This document shows, in pieces, positions 7,817-15,326 of a DNA stretch of 24,048 nucleotides. Position numbers and translations under genes: made by a program. The notes below the pieces were generated by a model, which did not search any database, was not told where the DNA came from, and saw only the letters and a program-made list of their open reading frames with translations. Every line of letters starts with the position of its first letter. Within the stretch, counting starts at the first letter, position 1. Source of the stretch: Bacteroidota bacterium (GTDB lineage Bacteria > Bacteroidota > Bacteroidia > Bacteroidales > VadinHA17); the NCBI GenBank assembly GCA_030613125.1, contig JAUWMO010000009.1, positions 1 through 24,048 on the forward strand, in the 5' to 3' direction.

Positions 7817-10438
7817 ATGTATATGTATAAAAGATTTTTAGTTATATTTTTCAGTTTTCTCTTCATAAATCATGGAGTTTTCGCTACGCATAATCGTGCC
7901 GGCGAAATAACATATAAGCAAATATCTGACCTCACTTTTGAAATTACCATTTGGACTTATACATATACTCTAAGTGCGGCAGATAGAGATCAACTGCCGG
8001 TTAACTGGGGTGATGGTACCACATCTATTGCCCCAAGAGTTGAGAAAATTGCCTTGCCAAGTTTTTATAGAAGGAATAAATATGTTATCACTCATACATT
8101 TCCTGGCCCTGGCGTTTACAAGATCAATGTAGAGGATCCGAACAGGAATTATGGAATTTTGAACATTCCTAATTCTGTAAATGTTGTTTTTTCTATACAA
8201 ACCACTTTGATGATAAATCCTTCACTTGGTTATAATAATACACCGGTTCTTTTAAACCCTCCATATGACAAGGCAGCCCGGGGACGACTTTTTATTCATA
8301 ATCCCTCAGCATATGATGAAGATGGAGATAGTTTATCTTACAAACTCACCGTATGTACACGAGAAGATGGAATACCAATTGAAAATTACACTTTGCCTCC
8401 AGCAAGTGACACCTTATATGTTGATGCCGTATCAGGAGATCTGATATGGCAAACCCCTGTTGATACTGGTTTCTATAATGTTGCAATTGACATTGAAGAA
8501 TGGAGGGATGGAATAAAGATCGGGAACATAGTAAGAGATATACAAATTGAGGTTTACGAAACCGATAACAATCCGCCTGTTACAGAACCCTTAAGAGATT
8601 TCTGTGTTGTGGCAGGTGATTCAATAAGTTACGAAATAACCAGTACGGATTCTGAGGGTGATTCAATTCGGCATGTTGCAAATGGGGGTCCGTTTATAGT
8701 CGATGATAGTCCGGCTCAATTCAATACAATTAATTCTGTACCCGGATCAATTACATCCAGGTTCACATGGAAAACAAATTGTAGCCATGTCAGGCAGCAA
8801 CGATATACTGTAGTTGTAAAAGCCGAGGATAATAATCCCGATCTGGAACTTGTAGACATTAGCAGTTTTAATATCACGGTTCTTGGTCCGCCACCTGAGA
8901 ATCTGACTACTATATCTTCAAGCAATAGTATTCGTCTTGAATGGTCTCCCGGACCTTGTACCAATGTTAAGAAATACAGGATATATAGACGTGAAGGTTA
9001 TTTTGGTTTTGTGCCGGATTCCTGTCAGAATGGGGTGCCTGCTTCAACCGGTTATGTGAGTATTGGTGAGACATCAGGACCTTTAGATACGGTATTTATT
9101 GATAATAATGATGGTAGTGGCTTGCTACAGGGAACCGATTATTGTTATATGGTTGTTGGAGTATATAAAGATGGTTGTGAAAGTATTGCTTCGAATGAGA
9201 TTTGTGGAGTACTGATACAAGGTACACCCATAATAACTAACGTCAGTGTTAATATTACTGATCCTGTTAACGGTTCAGTATATTTAGCCTGGGTTAAACC
9301 CAGGGATCTGGACACCATTCCTGCAAATGGCCCATATGAATATATGATATACAGATCTCCAGGTTTATGGGGAGAAAGTTATTCACTTATTCATACATTT
9401 CAAACTTCCGACCTGAATGATACAACCTTCACCGATATTTTAATTAATACCCTGGATTTTGCTTACACCTATAAAGTTGAACTATATAATAATGAGGTTG
9501 GTAATCGTTTTTTAATTGGACCTCCCGGTGAGGCATCAACAGTGTTTCTTCATTTAGAACCGGGTGACAATCAACTTGAGATTCACTGCAGGAAAAATGT
9601 TCCATGGATCAATACAGAATATATAGTTTACCGGCAGAACAAAACTACCATGAATTTTGATTCTATCGGAGTTAGTTCTGATACCGTTTTTATAGATACA
9701 GGCCTTATAAATTCTGTAACTTACTGCTACTTTGTTAAAACTGTAGGATCATATAATCGTTCCGGATTACCTGAACCATTAATCAACTATTCACATGAAG
9801 CATGTGGAGTACCCATTGATAACAGTCCCCCCTGTCCTCCAACATTATCAGTATCGTCTATTTGTGATAGTCTGTACAACTATCTTGTTTGGACAAATCC
9901 AAATAATTATTGTGCTGATGATGTTGTTTCATATAATATATATTATAAAACAGAACTTGATGACGATCTTGGCATAATTGCAACAATAAATTCAGCAACA
10001 GATACTACCTACAGACATTATATGGAAAATACTCTTGCAGGGTGTTATGCGGTGACAGCAATTGATTCATTTGGCAATGAAAGTTCCTTTTCAATGCCAA
10101 TTATTTGTGTTGACAGTTGTACCTATTTTGAAGTACCCAATGTTTTTACTCCAAATGGAGATAATATAAACGATATTCTGAAAGCTAAGGTCAGTCCGTT
10201 TATTGATAAAATTGATATGAAGATCTATAGCAGGTCCGGCACATTAGTGTATGAAACCAACGATCCCTATATTAACTGGGATGGAAGACAGAAAGGAAAA
10301 AAGAGTTTTGTTGCTTCAGGGATTTACTATTACATATGTGACATTTATGAACAAAGGATAACAGGCATAGAAATCAGAAATATTTCCGGATTTGTTCATG
10401 TTATTAGTGAAAAGGGGGCCAGGATCTCGGTAGAATGA
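7817..10438 (+). CDS. Large secreted protein with CHU_C (T9SS type B) C-terminal domain
   Basis: With the ATG at 7817 (AGG 4-6 bases upstream) the protein has 873 residues and begins MYMYKRFLVIFFSFLF, a Sec signal peptide ending near GVFA-THNRAGEI. An in-frame TTG at 7754 would put an unlikely extension in front of the signal. The N-terminal part has a PKD-like Trp-Gly-Asp-Gly segment (VNWGDGTTS) and a cadherin-like AYDEDGDSLSY stretch. Several fibronectin type III-like repeats follow (for example VKKYRIYRREG, EYMIYRSPG, TEYIVYRQN, VSYNIYYKT). The last 104 residues (about 770-873) are a CHU_C / gliding-motility-associated sorting domain, with VFTPNGDNINDIL and NWDGRQKGK. Such domains direct export by the type IX system. 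The protein is probably on the cell surface or released. Ligand or activity is unknown; no catalytic domain is evident. Confidence 0.85.
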   Translation: MYMYKRFLVIFFSFLFINHGVFATHNRAGEITYKQISDLTFEITIWTYTYTLSAADRDQLPVNWGDGTTSIAPRVEKIALPSFYRRNKYVITHTFPGPGVYKINVEDPNRNYGILNIPNSVNVVFSIQTTLMINPSLGYNNTPVLLNPPYDKAARGRLFIHNPSAYDEDGDSLSYKLTVCTREDGIPIENYTLPPASDTLYVDAVSGDLIWQTPVDTGFYNVAIDIEEWRDGIKIGNIVRDIQIEVYETDNNPPVTEPLRDFCVVAGDSISYEITSTDSEGDSIRHVANGGPFIVDDSPAQFNTINSVPGSITSRFTWKTNCSHVRQQRYTVVVKAEDNNPDLELVDISSFNITVLGPPPENLTTISSSNSIRLEWSPGPCTNVKKYRIYRREGYFGFVPDSCQNGVPASTGYVSIGETSGPLDTVFIDNNDGSGLLQGTDYCYMVVGVYKDGCESIASNEICGVLIQGTPIITNVSVNITDPVNGSVYLAWVKPRDLDTIPANGPYEYMIYRSPGLWGESYSLIHTFQTSDLNDTTFTDILINTLDFAYTYKVELYNNEVGNRFLIGPPGEASTVFLHLEPGDNQLEIHCRKNVPWINTEYIVYRQNKTTMNFDSIGVSSDTVFIDTGLINSVTYCYFVKTVGSYNRSGLPEPLINYSHEACGVPIDNSPPCPPTLSVSSICDSLYNYLVWTNPNNYCADDVVSYNIYYKTELDDDLGIIATINSATDTTYRHYMENTLAGCYAVTAIDSFGNESSFSMPIICVDSCTYFEVPNVFTPNGDNINDILKAKVSPFIDKIDMKIYSRSGTLVYETNDPYINWDGRQKGKKSFVASGIYYYICDIYEQRITGIEIRNISGFVHVISEKGARISVE

Positions 10439-11673
10439 AAAACCATGTATCGCAATTAATAATGAATTTTATTAAAGGGACCGGATTCGTTTTTGTTTGT
10501 TTGCTTTTAAGTGGTAGTGCCTTGAAAGCTCAGGAGTACTTATATCTTAAAGGAGTTGCTGAACTTAATAAGGGAGAAAATATCCAGGCGGTTGAATCAT
10601 TTAGTCAAATCTTGTCAGAGAAACCCGGAAAAGTTCAAATTTGGTTGAAAAGAGGGGAAGTATATCTTGAAATGAAAGACTATGATCGTGCTATTCAAGA
10701 TTTTAATATGGCAAATTCTATTGAACCTTCAATAGCAAGCCTTTGGTTGTCACGTTGTTTTGCATTGAAAAGTGAACCCGGGAAGGCAGTAAGAGCCCTG
10801 GAAAACCATTTGAGATCAGCATATAAAAAGTCTCAAAAAGAGATCCTTTTAGATCCTGCCTTTTCAAATCTTGAAAAAACCAGGGAGTGGCGTAATCTTT
10901 GGAAAACCGATTGGTATAAACCTTATGAATATCAGAAATCTGAGGCTGCATATCAGATCCAGAAAACCAATTATACTAAGGCCCTGGAAAATATTAATAT
11001 CCTGTTAAATCAAAATGAGGATGATGCCAGCTTGTATTACCTTCGTGCACAAGTTTATTTAGCTTTGAAACAGTATAACAAATCACTTTCTGATCTTGAA
11101 AGGGCTATCAATGTGGAAACGGAAAAAGAAAACTTCAGGTTGGACAGGGCTGAATTGTATATAACTATGGGTCGCAATAATGAGGCCCTGCAAGACTACT
11201 CATACATACTCGACAGGCAACCGGAATTTTTCGATCTTTATATTAAAAGGGCAAAACTATTGTTAAGTATGCAGAAGTATGATCAGGCTCTTTCAGATAT
11301 TAAGTTTTATCTTGGATATTTCAGTGAAGACTTAGAAGCTCAATATCTTGGGGGTATGATTAGTTATAATGCCGGAAAATATTTTGATGCTCTTGTATAT
11401 TTTAATAATACTCTTGAAATTGGTCAGGATGATAAAAAGTATTTTATTGCAAGAGGTAATACTTTTTTAGAATTACATACTTATAAGTATGCTGTGAATG
11501 ATTTCTCAATGGCACTGGATCTGGATCCGCAAGATTCCAGAATATACCTAAACCGTGGTATTGCTCACATAAGAGACAATAAGTTGATGAAAGCCTGTTA
11601 TGACTTTAAAAAGGCTTTCGGAATGGGAGAGAGGGATGCATTGTTTTACTTACAACAATATTGCAATTATTGA
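10435..11673 (+). CDS. Exported tetratricopeptide-repeat (TPR) protein
   Basis: The 412-residue protein starts with a signal peptide (hydrophobic core GFVFVCLLLSGSALKA, likely cleaved before QEYLYLKG). It then consists almost wholly of TPR helices; clear units include KGVAELNKGENIQAVESFSQ, VYLEMKDYDRAIQDFNMA, VYLALKQYNKSLSDLERA, LYITMGRNNEALQDYSYI and FLELHTYKYAVNDFSMAL. TPR proteins act as scaffolds, and in Bacteroidota they often serve the envelope. Its ATG overlaps the TGA of the CHU_C gene (ATGA), so the two are translationally coupled. That suggests it helps export, anchor or assemble the CHU_C protein; this is an inference. No enzymatic motif is visible. Confidence 0.85.
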   Translation: MKNHVSQLIMNFIKGTGFVFVCLLLSGSALKAQEYLYLKGVAELNKGENIQAVESFSQILSEKPGKVQIWLKRGEVYLEMKDYDRAIQDFNMANSIEPSIASLWLSRCFALKSEPGKAVRALENHLRSAYKKSQKEILLDPAFSNLEKTREWRNLWKTDWYKPYEYQKSEAAYQIQKTNYTKALENINILLNQNEDDASLYYLRAQVYLALKQYNKSLSDLERAINVETEKENFRLDRAELYITMGRNNEALQDYSYILDRQPEFFDLYIKRAKLLLSMQKYDQALSDIKFYLGYFSEDLEAQYLGGMISYNAGKYFDALVYFNNTLEIGQDDKKYFIARGNTFLELHTYKYAVNDFSMALDLDPQDSRIYLNRGIAHIRDNKLMKACYDFKKAFGMGERDALFYLQQYCNY

Positions 11674-11950
11674 TTTATCTACTGTTTTAAAAGAATTCCA
11701 GGAGATATTCCTCTTCAAAGATATACAATCATACCGTTCCTTGTGCCTCCGCTAAAGATTCAGCGACATGCGGACGGTCATTGCTATATATCCTTTTACA
11801 AAGCCTGAGTCTGGCGACTCAGGCTGTATCATATCCTGCCTACGGCAGTTTTAGTATAACTTTTAGGTGAAAGTATTTCTTTGTACCTGTGGATATTAGC
11901 TATTTTCGCTAAAACCTGTTTATCATAAATCCACCATCAACATTTATACA
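11674..11950. other. Gap with hairpins, REP-like or decayed element
   Basis: This 277-base gap between convergent transcription units is richer in G+C in its middle (about 11728-11850) than its surroundings. It holds a perfect 10-bp stem with a 4-base loop (AGCCTGAGTC 11802-11811 / GACTCAGGCT 11816-11825) without a T run on either side, so it is not a standard intrinsic terminator. A smaller stem CTGCC-TAC-GGCAG (11836-11848) is followed by TTTT and could be a weak terminator for the TPR operon. A third short stem is TTAGC/GCTAA near 11896-11912. No gene is recognised here. Confidence 0.5.
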
Positions 11951-12424
11951 TTATCCGGGAACAGGCCGATATAAAAAGACCTTACCTTTTACGATAGTAT
12001 CAAGGTCAAGTTTGCTTAATCCTACCTTTCTACCCGAGAATTTATTATTCTGATGGGCAATTTCATAAATACCAGTTCCAAGTACCCTATAGATGATAGC
12101 AGTGTGCTGTTTCATTGTTTCAATATAAACCATTTGATCTTTCTGATAACTAATACGGACATTTTTAAAATGTATAAGGTCACCAGGAAATACATTATCT
12201 TTCCATGGATTAAGCAATTTCCCATATTTAAATTCTTTATCCCATTTTGCGTTATTCCTGGTCAAAGCCTGGTATGCAAGATCCCAGCATTCGCCACGAT
12301 CTACCTGTTTTCCAATCACAGAATTCACATAATCGGTGATTTTTCGGTTAAGTTCAGGAATCTTGTTCTGTGTGATTGAGGTAAGTACAACAAAAAAGAA
12401 TAAGAGAATTACGACTCTTTTCAT
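11951..12424 (-). CDS. Small secreted papain-fold (NlpC/P60/CHAP-like) protein
   Basis: The 157-residue protein has an N-terminal signal (MKRVVILLFFFVVLTSITQN) and a compact domain with the layout of an NlpC/P60- or CHAP-type cysteine hydrolase. Cys46 stands in DRGECWDLAYQAL at the head of a helix, PGDLIHFKN precedes the core strands, His107 is in KQHTAIIY, and a third polar site is His124 or Asn126 in EIAHQNN. The GECWDLAxxAL text also resembles the papain-like domain of fungal BBC1/AIM3 proteins. It may cut peptidoglycan peptides or act as a binding module in the periplasm; activity is inferred only from the Cys-His pair. Its ATG is separated by one base from the stop of the sensor kinase (TGAAATG), so it is translationally coupled to it. 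Confidence 0.6.
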   Translation of the reverse strand: MKRVVILLFFFVVLTSITQNKIPELNRKITDYVNSVIGKQVDRGECWDLAYQALTRNNAKWDKEFKYGKLLNPWKDNVFPGDLIHFKNVRISYQKDQMVYIETMKQHTAIIYRVLGTGIYEIAHQNNKFSGRKVGLSKLDLDTIVKGKVFLYRPVPG

Positions 12425-12425
12425 T

Positions 12426-15203
12426 TCAATTTTTATGAGATTTCTTCAGATGGCGTATAATCACCTGGTACAAGTCAACTGCGTCGAATGGTTTGATCAG
12501 GGAATCATCAAGACCTGCCTTAGTAATCCTATCCTTATTGTTCATAAGAATAGAGGCTGTGAGGGCTATTATTGGCAGGTCTTTAAATTGTCCGTTATTT
12601 ATAGATTTAATCTGTTTTGTAGCTTCGTAACCATCCATCTCAGGCATTTGCAGGTCCATTAATACAAGATCAAATTTATCTTTTTTTATTTTTTCTAATG
12701 CTACTTTCCCATTCTCTGCAATAGTTACTTCAACACCCCAGTTCTCAAGGAATTTTCTGGCAACCAACAGGTTTATTTCATTATCTTCAGCTACCAGAAT
12801 TTTTATATTATCAAGGGATTCGAATGATTCAACAAGAACATCGCCATTTTCAGGTAATTCTATTTCCCCTTTTTTGTAAGGAAGTTCAAAAAAGAAGCGA
12901 GAACCCTTTCCGGGTGTGCTCTCAACATGTATCTCACCTCCCTGGAAATCAATTAGTTTTTTGGTTATTGCCAATCCCAGACCTGATCCCCCAAACTTTC
13001 TTGTAATATCTGATTTTGCCTGGGTAAAACTTTCAAAAATATAATCAAGATTCTCTTCTTCAATACCAATTCCGGTATCTTCAACTGAGAATCTAAGCAA
13101 GTATCTGTCTTTTGTTTCAGATACAAGACTGAGATGAATCTTGATTGTTCCGTTTTCTGTAAATTTTATTGCATTTCCGATCAAATTTGTTATGATCTGG
13201 TTAAGCCTCACCTGATCACCTATTAAAAACTCAGGAACCCCTGTTCCTGTTTCCAGAAATAGCTTGTTGTTTTTTTCCTCTGCTCTGATCTTTAATACCT
13301 GAATGATTTCTTTCAGAAGTTCAACCGGATTCATGACTACCTCTTCAAGAATAACTTTATCAGATTCAATTTTATTATAGTCAAGAATGTCGTTTATTAA
13401 TGACATAAGATTCTCACCAGAGAATTTTAATGCATCAAGGTATTCAATCTGGTCTTTACGTGGATTTTCCATTAAAAGCTGTGACATACCAATTATTGCA
13501 TTCAAGGGTGTTCTTATCTCATGGCTCATTGTTGAAAGGAATTGTTCTTTAGCCAGGGCTGCCTGTTCGGCTTTTTGTTTAGCAATTCTGAGGTCTTCTT
13601 CGGTTTTAATTTTGCTTATAGCCATACTAATCTGGTTGGATATAAATATTATAACATCCAGGTCTTCCTCAGCAAACAAATCTTCATTTTCATAACTTTG
13701 CAGACTTATAACACCGAAAACTTCCTCACCTAATGCAAGAGGAACTCCAACCCATACTTTCGAAGGGGAACCAACCAATTCTATTTCTCCTTTTTTCTCA
13801 AGTTTTTTCAGATCCGCTGACTTTAATATTACAGGTAATTTATTTTTTATGACATATCCGGTAAGGGTTTTTTTAACCGGAACTTTCTCGAACCTGTCTT
13901 TTTCATCAATAAAATATGGGAAAGAAAGGGTTTGATCTTCCTTGTTATATAAGGCAATGAATAAATTTGTAGTATCAATAATTGCACTAAGTTCCTTCCT
14001 CATAATATCCAGTAACTCACCCAGACTGTTGGAAGTCAACAAAGCTGTTGATATATTAAAGACCAGTTTTTGGACCTTTGCGGATTTCTTTTTTAAAGTG
14101 ATGTTACGATAAATTCCATAAATTCCGATTTGCTGTTTATTCAAAATAACCGGATTTCCTAAAATAGATACATTAATTGGTCTTCCGTCCTTGTGAAACC
14201 GAACACTCTCAGTGCTCACTTTTTTCCCTTTGAAAATTTCCTGTGTTATTGATTTTGCCTCCTGGTAATAATGTTCCCTTGTGAGTAATTTATCAATGTC
14301 TTTTCCAATTGCCTCTGATTTGGAATATCCAAATAACTTGGTGAATTCATTATTTACCCGAATAATGGTACTCCCATCTGTCTGTACTATAGCCTCAGGT
14401 GCTCCCTCAATTAATTGCTCCATGTAGGCTTTTTCTCTTTGGAGTTGTAATTCGTGGTCTTTCCTTGCTGTAATATCAATCATAACACCCCTTACACCTA
14501 TTGGTTTTTTATTTTTATAAACGACAGTGAAATAGGTTAGTACCGGGAAAATTTTACCATCTTTCTGACGAACATGATATTCCTGCGGAGGGATATCCCT
14601 TCCCCTTACTTTTTGTAAGAGGTTAAACCTTGCTCGTTTTAAATCTTCAGGAATAAATAATTGATCTAAGGTTATACCACTTTCCAGATCTTTAGGCGAT
14701 AGTTGAAATCTTTCATAGGCATATTTATTAGCAAGGGTAATTTTACCATCCAGATCAGCTTCGCAAACCATCTCAGGTAGCAGTTCAATAAAATTTTTGT
14801 ACCGCTGCTCACTAATCCAGAGTTGTTCCTGATTTGATTCATCTATAGATATAGAAGAACACCACAGAGATGTTTTTTTGCCCAGACTTTCCAAAAATGT
14901 AACTCTGGTTCTGACACGTGTAGATTGTCCCGAACTTGAAATCAGGAAGTGAAAAAAAACCGGAACATTATTTTCCTTAACCTGACTAAGATCAGGAATA
15001 TCAGAATCTCCGGGTTTCAATCCTAAAAGTTTGTAAAGGCTAATATTTTTTATTTGAGCGGGAGCATAGTCCAGTAGCATACATGCCTTTGCGTTTGCAA
15101 AAATGATATCCAGGTTCTCATCAACGACCAGACACAGGTCGCTTGAAACATTCAGTGTATCAACAAGTTCCTTTCTAAGTTTAATATGTTGCCGGGCTGA
15201 CAT
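12426..15203 (-). CDS. Hybrid sensor histidine kinase: three PAS, GAF, HisKA, HATPase, receiver
   Basis: The 925-residue protein lacks obvious membrane segments and is probably cytoplasmic. In order it has a weak N-terminal PAS (about 10-120), PAS 2 (about 138-250, ending GVRGVMIDITARK), PAS 3 (about 262-372), a GAF domain (about 380-535), HisKA with phospho-acceptor His561 (STMSHEIRTPLNAIIG), and HATPase_c (N box with Asn673 and Asn677, G1 box DTGIGIEE with Asp709, G2 GGSGLGLAI). A C-terminal receiver follows, with acidic pocket AEDNE near 805-809 and phospho-acceptor Asp850 (LVLMDLQMPEMDG). PAS and GAF ligands are unknown. There is no DNA-binding output domain and no Hpt or separate regulator in the window, so the phosphate must go to a partner elsewhere. 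The papain-fold protein gene is coupled downstream. Confidence 0.93.
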   Translation of the reverse strand: MSARQHIKLRKELVDTLNVSSDLCLVVDENLDIIFANAKACMLLDYAPAQIKNISLYKLLGLKPGDSDIPDLSQVKENNVPVFFHFLISSSGQSTRVRTRVTFLESLGKKTSLWCSSISIDESNQEQLWISEQRYKNFIELLPEMVCEADLDGKITLANKYAYERFQLSPKDLESGITLDQLFIPEDLKRARFNLLQKVRGRDIPPQEYHVRQKDGKIFPVLTYFTVVYKNKKPIGVRGVMIDITARKDHELQLQREKAYMEQLIEGAPEAIVQTDGSTIIRVNNEFTKLFGYSKSEAIGKDIDKLLTREHYYQEAKSITQEIFKGKKVSTESVRFHKDGRPINVSILGNPVILNKQQIGIYGIYRNITLKKKSAKVQKLVFNISTALLTSNSLGELLDIMRKELSAIIDTTNLFIALYNKEDQTLSFPYFIDEKDRFEKVPVKKTLTGYVIKNKLPVILKSADLKKLEKKGEIELVGSPSKVWVGVPLALGEEVFGVISLQSYENEDLFAEEDLDVIIFISNQISMAISKIKTEEDLRIAKQKAEQAALAKEQFLSTMSHEIRTPLNAIIGMSQLLMENPRKDQIEYLDALKFSGENLMSLINDILDYNKIESDKVILEEVVMNPVELLKEIIQVLKIRAEEKNNKLFLETGTGVPEFLIGDQVRLNQIITNLIGNAIKFTENGTIKIHLSLVSETKDRYLLRFSVEDTGIGIEEENLDYIFESFTQAKSDITRKFGGSGLGLAITKKLIDFQGGEIHVESTPGKGSRFFFELPYKKGEIELPENGDVLVESFESLDNIKILVAEDNEINLLVARKFLENWGVEVTIAENGKVALEKIKKDKFDLVLMDLQMPEMDGYEATKQIKSINNGQFKDLPIIALTASILMNNKDRITKAGLDDSLIKPFDAVDLYQVIIRHLKKSHKN

Positions 15204-15260
15204 TAGAGATTCTTCAACTCAATTATTTCTATTCTAATATTTTAAGGTTATTTATTTTTA

Positions 15261-15268
15261 CAAAGATA
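15261..15268 (-). promoter_or_regulatory. Candidate -7 promoter element for the sensor kinase
   Basis: The minus strand reads TATCTTTG, an exact match to TAnnTTTG, 57 bases before the kinase ATG. No TTTG stands at about 19 bases upstream, so support is from the -7 element and position only. Confidence 0.35.
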
Positions 15269-15326
15269 TATATGCATACGGATTTATTATTCTTTTGTTG
15301 CTTAAATATGGGTGAGATAAGAACAA

